The notes beneath the pieces are model-generated. The model ran no database searches and had not been told where the DNA came from. It saw only the letters and a program-made list of their open reading frames with translations. This document shows, one piece after another, positions 1 through 3,891 of a stretch of 5,167 bases of DNA (position 1 is the first letter of the stretch; each line of letters opens with the position of its first letter). The position numbers and the translations under genes are program-made. The stretch comes from Gammaproteobacteria bacterium. GTDB taxonomy: Bacteria > Pseudomonadota > Gammaproteobacteria > UBA9214. Where the stretch lies: positions 1 through 5,167 of the forward strand of contig DMKK01000131.1 of NCBI GenBank assembly GCA_003454335.1, written 5' to 3'.

Positions 1-24
1 CGCGCCGGGGACGACGCTCCCACA
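1..24 (-). repeat. REP-like palindromic element, truncated by the window edge
   Basis: On the minus strand this begins TGTGGGAGCG (complement of 15-24) and continues into a short stem-loop: positions 17-12 pair with 7-2 as six base pairs, including one G.U wobble, closed by a TCCC tetraloop (complement of 8-11). A GTGGGAGCG or GTAGGAGCG head followed by a GC-rich hairpin and a GCGA tail is the usual look of REP sequences in Pseudomonas, Xanthomonas and other Gammaproteobacteria, which are mobilised by RAYT transposases. It lies 25 bases past the tsaD stop, a typical intergenic REP position. The tail is cut off at base 1, so the assignment rests on a partial copy and on remembered family consensus. 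It could also serve as a 3' stabilising hairpin for the tsaD transcript. Confidence 0.45.
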
Positions 25-49
25 ATTCTTTAAATTTTTATGTCAGCTC

Positions 50-1075
50 CTACAGGTTCGTTTCCAGCACAGGCAACTCTTCCAGTGACCAGCGCGGGGT
101 GGCCTTGATGCTCAGGCTTTCATGCTGGCCCGCCTGCAGACGCCGATACCCGGCGTAGGCAATCATGGCACCGTTGTCAGTACAGAATGCCGGTCGCGGG
201 TAACATACCCGCCCGCCCTCTGTAGTCATTAATTCACCCAGACGTTCACGCAGGCGGACATTGGCACCCACACCTCCGGCAATCACCAGCGTCTGCAAAC
301 CGGTCTGTGCTAGCGCACGGCGGCACTTGATCACCATGGTGTCGACCACCGCATCCTCGAATGCGCGCGCGATATCGGCGCGGTCCTGGTCTGTCTGGTC
401 TGATTCACGCCAGGTATTCAGTGCAAACGTTTTCAGACCACTGAAACTAAAATCCAGCCCGGGCCGGTTCGTCATGGGCCGCGGGAAGGTAAAGCGTCCG
501 GCAACACCTTGCAGCGCCAGTGCCGCCAGCGCCGGTCCACCGGGATAGGACAGGCCCAGCACCGTCGCAGTCTTGTCAAAGGCCTCACCCACGGCATCGT
601 CAACGGAGTCACCCAGCACCCGGTATGCGCCGATTCCAGTAACTTCTACCAACAGGGTGTGCCCCCCCGAGACCAGCAGCGCCAGAAACGGGAACCCGGG
701 TGGATCGACTTCCAGCATGGGCGCCAGCAGGTGACCTTCCATATGGTGAATGCCGATGGCCGGCACCCCCCAGGTCCACGCCATGCAACGACCGGCCGTG
801 GCACCTACCAGCAAGGCGCCCACCAGCCCCGGCCCGGCCGTATAGGCCACCCCGGTAATGTCATTTTTAGAAACTCCTGATTTATCAATGGCTTGATCAA
901 CCATTGGCAACAACTTGCGGACATGGTCACGGGAGGCCAGCTCCGGAACTACGCCCCCGTATTTCGCATGCACATCGATCTGGCTGTACAGGGCATCACC
1001 CAGCAAACCACGCGCACTGTCGTAAATCGCCACCCCGGTTTCATCACAGGAAGTCTCTATGCCAAGTACAATCAT
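50..1075 (-). CDS. tsaD: tRNA N6-threonylcarbamoyladenosine (t6A37) synthase catalytic subunit TsaD
   Basis: TsaD transfers the threonylcarbamoyl group from threonylcarbamoyl-AMP (made by TsaC/TsaC2) to A37 of tRNAs that read ANN codons. It works in the cytoplasm in complex with TsaB and TsaE. The protein has 341 residues, close to the 337 of E. coli. The ASKHA-fold N-terminus is intact (GIETSCDETGVA, residues 5-16). The metal ligands are present as H111 and H115 in HHMEGH and D300 in CTDNGAM. Nucleotide-binding glycine motifs are visible at SGGHT (136-140) and GGVGAN (267-272). The ATG at 1073-1075 gives the family N-terminus exactly; no good Shine-Dalgarno sequence precedes it. The stop is TAG. 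It is divergent from rpsU, as in E. coli. The older names gcp and ygjD, and the glycoprotease annotation, refer to the same gene. Nothing is missing or broken. Confidence 0.97.
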   Translation of the reverse strand: MIVLGIETSCDETGVAIYDSARGLLGDALYSQIDVHAKYGGVVPELASRDHVRKLLPMVDQAIDKSGVSKNDITGVAYTAGPGLVGALLVGATAGRCMAWTWGVPAIGIHHMEGHLLAPMLEVDPPGFPFLALLVSGGHTLLVEVTGIGAYRVLGDSVDDAVGEAFDKTATVLGLSYPGGPALAALALQGVAGRFTFPRPMTNRPGLDFSFSGLKTFALNTWRESDQTDQDRADIARAFEDAVVDTMVIKCRRALAQTGLQTLVIAGGVGANVRLRERLGELMTTEGGRVCYPRPAFCTDNGAMIAYAGYRRLQAGQHESLSIKATPRWSLEELPVLETNL

Positions 1076-1098
1076 GGGTTGTATGGTAAACGCCAGCG

Positions 1099-1111
1099 CT
1101 TGTTACACAAG
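1099..1111. promoter_or_regulatory. Short inverted repeat upstream of the rpsU promoter
   Basis: CTTGT and ACAAG (1099-1103 and 1107-1111) are perfect complements around TAC. The site lies directly upstream of the putative rpsU -35 element and in the probable leader region of tsaD. It could be a small operator or a short hairpin in the tsaD leader. I do not recognise the sequence as the site of a known regulator, and a 5-base arm may arise by chance. Confidence 0.2.
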
Positions 1112-1117
1112 GAATTT

Positions 1118-1146
1118 TTGCGTTTTCCTGTCGACGTGTATAGAAT
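1118..1146 (+). promoter_or_regulatory. Probable sigma-70 promoter of the rpsU-yqeY-dnaG-rpoD operon
   Basis: TTGCGT (1118-1123) and TAGAAT (1141-1146) are separated by 17 bases. The -10 matches consensus at five of six positions; the -35 keeps only the TTG. Transcription should start near 1153, giving a leader of about 34 bases before rpsU. The bases just after the -10 are GCGC, a GC-rich discriminator of the kind that makes ribosomal promoters sensitive to ppGpp and DksA. Growth-rate or stringent control is therefore likely, but this is inferred. An imperfect LexA-like box (1128-1143) covers the spacer and part of the -10. The placement fits E. coli, where the operon promoters lie in the same divergent gap. 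Confidence 0.6.
1128..1143. promoter_or_regulatory. Imperfect LexA-box candidate over the rpsU promoter
   Basis: CTGT (1128-1131), eight bases, then ATAG (1140-1143) matches the gammaproteobacterial SOS box CTGT-N8-ACAG at seven of its eight defining positions. The E. coli rpsU operon has a reported LexA-binding sequence in its promoter region, which makes the location suggestive. Against it, the central eight bases (CGACGTGT) are not the alternating AT sequence of strong boxes, and the one mismatch lies in a conserved half-site. A weak site or a chance match are both possible. Confidence 0.25.
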
Positions 1147-1186
1147 GCGCAGCCCCATTAACAGTGCTGTATTAGCTGGAATTTGT

Positions 1187-1402
1187 ATGCCAAATGTACG
1201 TGTAAAAGATAACGAACCCTTTGAAATAGCCATTCGCCGTTTCAAGCGCGCCTGTGAAAAAGCCGGAATCCTGGCAGAAGTACGCCGCCGTGAGTTTTAT
1301 GAAAAACCCACGCAGGAACGTAAACGCAAAATGGCCGCTGCCGTAAAACGCTCGCAGAAAAAAGTATCCCGCGAACTTGCGCGTCGCGTCCGTATGTACT
1401 GA
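1187..1402 (+). CDS. rpsU: Small ribosomal subunit protein bS21
   Basis: bS21 sits on the platform of the 30S subunit near the 3' end of 16S rRNA and helps mRNA engagement during initiation. The product has 71 residues counting Met, the same as E. coli. It carries the family signatures NEPFEIAIRRFKRACEKAG (residues 8-26) and EVRRREFYEKPTQERKR (29-45), then a lysine/arginine-rich helix ending RRVRMY. The start ATG at 1187 is set by homology; a GGA at 1178-1180 lies six bases upstream as a weak ribosome-binding site. The same frame stays open far upstream, with an in-frame ATG at 1145, but that codon lies within the -10 element. It is the first gene of the operon, and its separate abundance relative to dnaG and rpoD is normally set by downstream attenuation. 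Confidence 0.98.
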   Translation: MPNVRVKDNEPFEIAIRRFKRACEKAGILAEVRRREFYEKPTQERKRKMAAAVKRSQKKVSRELARRVRMY

Positions 1403-1408
1403 CACCTG

Positions 1409-1420
1409 CTGTATTAACAG
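1409..1420 (+). promoter_or_regulatory. Small hairpin at the yqeY translation start
   Basis: CTGT (1409-1412) and ACAG (1417-1420) can pair around an ATTA tetraloop, ending two bases before the yqeY ATG. The 3' arm contains most of the only SD-like purines (ACAGG) before yqeY. The 10 bases TGCTGTATTA (1407-1416) also occur in the rpsU leader at 1165-1174. A four-base-pair stem is weak alone, so a regulatory role is only a possibility. Confidence 0.25.
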
Positions 1421-1421
1421 G

Positions 1422-1865
1422 ATGTCACTCAAGGACCGCATATTGCAGGATGTTAAGGACGCCATGCGGTCCAGGGACAAGCCGCGTCTTGCAACTCTCC
1501 GGCTGATCACTGCGGCCATCAAGCAACAAGAAGTCGACGAACGCATCGAACTGGATGATACACAGGTGCTCGCCCTGCTCGACAAGATGTGCAAGCAGCG
1601 CCGTGAGTCCATCAGCCAGTTTGAAAAAGCCGGTCGTGACGACCTGATAGCCCAGGAAGTCAGCGAACTGGAACTTATCCAGACCTATCTGCCTGAACAA
1701 CTCGGTGACGATGAAATTGCGGCGCTCATTGATGAGGCCATGACTGCCACCGGGGCCGCCTCTATCAAGGATATGGGCAAGGTCATGGGACAGCTGAAAC
1801 CCAAGCTGCAGGGCCGGGCCGACATGGGCGCGGTGAGCGCCATGATCAAGGCCAAACTGGGCTGA
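1422..1865 (+). CDS. yqeY: GatB/YqeY domain-containing protein
   Basis: This is a 147-residue, mostly helical cytoplasmic protein of the YqeY family, which resembles the C-terminal tRNA-interacting domains of the amidotransferase subunits GatB and GatE. Its molecular function is not settled; a role in tRNA-linked amidation or tRNA binding is inferred from the fold only. Family motifs are LRLITAAIKQQEVDE (residues 26-40), a QRRESISQFEKAGRDDL stretch (59-75), the YLPEQL motif (89-94), and the glycine/lysine-rich end MGKVMGQLKPKLQGRAD (118-134). The ATG at 1422 gives the usual MSLKDRI N-terminus; an in-frame ATG at 1377 would overlap rpsU and add 15 residues foreign to the family. It starts 19 bases after rpsU, clearly in the same operon, in the position seen in Pseudomonas. 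The ribosome-binding site is poor. Confidence 0.93.
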   Translation: MSLKDRILQDVKDAMRSRDKPRLATLRLITAAIKQQEVDERIELDDTQVLALLDKMCKQRRESISQFEKAGRDDLIAQEVSELELIQTYLPEQLGDDEIAALIDEAMTATGAASIKDMGKVMGQLKPKLQGRADMGAVSAMIKAKLG

Positions 1866-1889
1866 CAGCCAGCTTGCCGCAGTTGACTC

Positions 1890-1909
1890 GCAGCTTGATT
1901 TGAAGCTGC
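1890..1909 (+). promoter_or_regulatory. Stem-loop in the yqeY-dnaG gap
   Basis: GCAGCTT (1890-1896) and AAGCTGC (1903-1909) form a perfect seven-base-pair stem with a six-base loop, 24 bases after the yqeY stop. No T-tract follows, so it is not a classical Rho-independent terminator. The right arm can pair instead with a second CAGCTT at 1870-1875. In E. coli a terminator between rpsU and dnaG lowers dnaG and rpoD transcription; this hairpin is in the corresponding gap and could act as an attenuator, a pause site or a 3' barrier to exonucleases. Confidence 0.4.
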
Positions 1910-1911
1910 AC

Positions 1912-1940
1912 CCGGGATACGGCAAACCCGGACTTTCGGG
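1912..1940 (+). promoter_or_regulatory. Pair of mutually exclusive hairpins before dnaG
   Basis: CCGGG (1912-1916) can pair with CCCGG (1927-1931), or that CCCGG can pair with TCGGG (1936-1940) using one G.U. Both cannot form at once. The second hairpin has a four-base loop and is followed by CACGCACCTTTC, which is not a convincing U-tract. The layout is like an antiterminator/terminator switch, but the stems are short and GC-only, and no ligand or leader peptide is evident. Confidence 0.25.
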
Positions 1941-1984
1941 CACGCACCTTTCATTCAGGCCCTATCCGCTTTAACCTTGCCGGT

Positions 1985-3757
1985 ATGTCAGGCCGTATCC
2001 CCCAGTCTTTTATCGATGAAGTACTCAACCGCACCGATATCGTTGAGCTTATCGACACGCGCGTCCCGCTCAAAAAAGCCGGCCGGGAATTCAAGGCCTG
2101 CTGCCCTTTCCACACCGAAAAAACACCGTCATTCACCGTCAGCCAGGTAAAGCAGTTTTACCACTGTTTTGGCTGTGGAGAACACGGCACCGCCATCACC
2201 TTCCTGATGGATTACGAACACATGGAATTTGTGGAAGCGGTGGAAGAGCTGGCACGCCGGGCCGGGCTCGAGGTCCCGCGCGAAACAGGGGTGGTGCAAA
2301 ACCGGACGCCATCGACATTGCCTCACTATGCCCTGCTGGAGCGCGTTGCCGACTACTACCAGGAACAACTGCGCACCCATCCGCAAGCCGATCGTGCCGT
2401 TGAATACCTCAAGCAGAGAGGACTCACCGGTGAAGTTGCGGCGCGTTTCAATATCGGTTTTGCCCCGCCTGGCTGGGAAAATCTCGCGGCGGCCCTCGAT
2501 GCAGACGATACTGTCCACAAGCAACTACTGGAACTCGGTCTTACCATTGAGCGTGACACCGGCACCAGCGCCTACGACCGCTTCCGGGACCGCATCCAGT
2601 TCCCGATCCGGGACCGGCGCGGCCGCACCATCGGCTTTGGTGGCCGCGTGCTCGATGACAGTACTCCCAAGTACCTGAATAGCTCGGAATCACCGGTCTT
2701 TCATAAAGGCCAGGAGCTGTATGGACTATTTGAGGCACGCAAGGCCGTGCGCAACCTGGAACGCATCCTGGTGGTTGAGGGGTACATGGATGTGGTTGCA
2801 CTCGCACAGTTTGAGATCAACTACGCGGTGGCAACACTGGGCACTGCCACCACCCATGAACACCTCGAACGACTCTTTCGCACGGTCCCCGAAGTCGTGT
2901 TCTGTTTTGATGGCGACCGCGCCGGGCGGGAGGCTGCCTGGCGGGCCCTGGAGAATACCCTGCCAGTGCTGCGTGACGGACGTGAAGCCCGCTTCCTGTT
3001 CTTGCCGGATGGGGAAGACCCGGATTCGCTGGTACGCAAAATCGGCAAAGAGGCGCTGGAACAACAAATTGCGACAGCGACACACCTGTCGGATTTTTTC
3101 TTTGAGCGCCTCGCGACACAACTGGATATCAACAGCATCGACGGACGCGCACGACTGGTGACGCTGGCCAAACCCCTGCTGGCCAAACTGCCCGACAGCA
3201 CCTTCCGGCAACTCATGGTTGAACAACTGGCCGGTCTGGCCCAAACAACACCCGACCTGATTGCCGGCCGCCTGGAAATACCGCCACCAACTGACACGCC
3301 GCCGCCCCTGCAAAAACCGGCACCTGCCCGTCAATCAGGACAAAAGAGTCCGGTCAGGCAAGCCCTTGAACTGCTCCTGTACCAACCATCACTGGCCACA
3401 GATATCAGCCAACCGGCATTTCTGCAACACTGTGATGTGGCCGGCGTCCCCCTGCTGATAGAAGTACTGGAACTGCTTCAGCAACAGCCAGAACTCAATA
3501 CAGGTGCACTGCTGGAGCACTGGCGGGGGCGTAAAGAAGATCGCTCCCTGTACCAACTGGCCCGCTGGACACCGCCACTGGACAATCTTGAACTACTGGC
3601 AGACCTGCAAGGCCATCTCAACGAGATTCAACGCCAATATATTGAAAACCGGATAGATTTTCTGGATACCGAACAGGGACACAGGCAGCTCAGCAGTACA
3701 GAAAAGCAGGAATACGGCGAACTGCTGATCCAGAGCCACAGCGTGCGCCAGCACTGA
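1985..3757 (+). CDS. dnaG: DNA primase DnaG
   Basis: DnaG makes RNA primers for the lagging strand and for replication start, recruited by the DnaB helicase. The 590-residue protein is close to E. coli DnaG (581) and numbering coincides through the core. The N-terminal CHC2 zinc-binding domain has C40, H43, C61 and C64. The RNA polymerase core follows, with PKYLNS (228-233) and the TOPRIM catalytic acids E265 (VVEGYMD), D309 and D311 (FDGDRAGRE), D345 and D347 (GEDPDS). A proline-rich linker (about 432-448) separates it from the C-terminal DnaB-binding helical domain (about 455-590). The ATG at 1985 gives the family MSGRIPQSFI start. No Shine-Dalgarno sequence precedes it, consistent with the low primase level known for E. 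coli, where dnaG translation is also weak. It lies 119 bases after yqeY and 134 before rpoD. Confidence 0.98.
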   Translation: MSGRIPQSFIDEVLNRTDIVELIDTRVPLKKAGREFKACCPFHTEKTPSFTVSQVKQFYHCFGCGEHGTAITFLMDYEHMEFVEAVEELARRAGLEVPRETGVVQNRTPSTLPHYALLERVADYYQEQLRTHPQADRAVEYLKQRGLTGEVAARFNIGFAPPGWENLAAALDADDTVHKQLLELGLTIERDTGTSAYDRFRDRIQFPIRDRRGRTIGFGGRVLDDSTPKYLNSSESPVFHKGQELYGLFEARKAVRNLERILVVEGYMDVVALAQFEINYAVATLGTATTHEHLERLFRTVPEVVFCFDGDRAGREAAWRALENTLPVLRDGREARFLFLPDGEDPDSLVRKIGKEALEQQIATATHLSDFFFERLATQLDINSIDGRARLVTLAKPLLAKLPDSTFRQLMVEQLAGLAQTTPDLIAGRLEIPPPTDTPPPLQKPAPARQSGQKSPVRQALELLLYQPSLATDISQPAFLQHCDVAGVPLLIEVLELLQQQPELNTGALLEHWRGRKEDRSLYQLARWTPPLDNLELLADLQGHLNEIQRQYIENRIDFLDTEQGHRQLSSTEKQEYGELLIQSHSVRQH

Positions 3758-3773
3758 CAGGCAAGCAATTCGT

Positions 3774-3793
3774 CAAGTTTCCGACTTGTTTTT
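3774..3793 (+). terminator. Weak Rho-independent terminator-like hairpin after dnaG
   Basis: CAAGT (3774-3778) and ACTTG (3784-3788) form a five-base-pair stem around TTCCG, followed at once by five Ts (3789-3793). The order stem then T-tract is that of an intrinsic terminator, 16 bases past the dnaG stop. The stem is short and has only two G-C pairs, so termination would be partial at most, letting some transcripts through into rpoD. In E. coli this gap instead carries an RNA processing site that lowers dnaG message; the hairpin might serve a similar end. Confidence 0.4.
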
Positions 3794-3814
3794 ATGGTGG
3801 CCCACCTCCATACA
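3785..3814 (+). promoter_or_regulatory. Candidate heat-shock (sigma-32) promoter for rpoD
   Basis: CTTGTTT (3785-3791) keeps the CTTG core of the sigma-32 -35 element (CTTGAAA). CTCCATACA (3806-3814), 14 bases further on, matches the -10 pattern CCCCATnTA at six of eight fixed positions. The spacing is acceptable for sigma-32. E. coli rpoD is known to have its own heat-shock promoter, placed inside dnaG, so an equivalent just upstream of rpoD is plausible. Its -35 element overlaps the right arm and T-tract of the terminator-like hairpin. Confidence 0.35.
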
Positions 3815-3820
3815 TTAGTC

Positions 3821-3826
3821 TATACT
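3821..3826 (+). promoter_or_regulatory. Possible sigma-70 -10 element for rpoD, flanked by an inverted repeat
   Basis: TATACT matches the -10 consensus at five of six positions, but no good -35 is found 16-18 bases upstream and there is no extended -10 TG. It sits inside an imperfect inverted repeat, ATTAGTC (3814-3820) and GATTAAT (3831-3837), whose only mismatch would be a G.U in RNA. Such an arrangement could be an operator over a start site. If used, transcription would begin near 3833 and give an rpoD leader of about 59 bases. Confidence 0.3.
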
Positions 3827-3864
3827 GGTCGATTAATTTCGCCCCCTCTACGATTACTGTTTAC

Positions 3865-3887
3865 GGGCACTCATCCTGCCTGCGGAT
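3865..3887 (+). promoter_or_regulatory. Possible folded leader covering the rpoD ribosome-binding site
   Basis: GGGCA (3865-3869) can pair with TGCCT (3877-3881, one G.U). The loop of that hairpin contains ATCC (3873-3876), complementary to GGAT (3884-3887), which includes the GGA that serves as the rpoD Shine-Dalgarno sequence five bases before the ATG. The two pairings together would be a small H-type pseudoknot, though the two-base connecting loop (3882-3883) is tight. Short complementarities like these often arise by chance. Confidence 0.2.
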
Positions 3888-3891
3888 AACT

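Noticed and set aside
261..880. Plus-strand open frames opposite tsaD
   Set aside because: They are antisense to the conserved tsaD sequence, lack family features, and look like low-complexity reverse reading of it.
1161..1170. ACAG-TG-CTGT palindrome in the rpsU leader as an RNA hairpin or SOS box
   Set aside because: A two-base loop cannot close a hairpin, and the half-sites are in the reverse order and at the wrong spacing for LexA. The sequence is kept only as part of the motif shared with yqeY.
893..1402. Longer open frame containing rpsU, with in-frame ATGs at 893 and 1145
   Set aside because: The extra N-terminal part runs through DNA antisense to tsaD and through the promoter; the ATG at 1145 lies in the -10 element. 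bS21 has 71 residues and its N-terminus matches the ATG at 1187.
1377..1421. Upstream in-frame start for yqeY
   Set aside because: It would overlap rpsU and add a cysteine-rich 15-residue piece not found in the family. MSLKDRI at 1422 is the normal start.
1425..1954. Minus-strand open frames opposite yqeY
   Set aside because: They mirror yqeY codons and have no ribosome-binding site or known domain.
2726..3334. Long minus-strand open frames inside dnaG (202 and 158 residues)
   Set aside because: They lie wholly antisense to the TOPRIM and downstream part of a well-conserved dnaG and show no recognisable motif; GC-rich coding DNA commonly leaves the opposite strand open.
3857..3872. Second LexA-like match, CTGT-N8-ACTC, upstream of rpoD
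   Set aside because: Only six of eight defining bases match and it does not overlap a promoter element; a chance match is likely.
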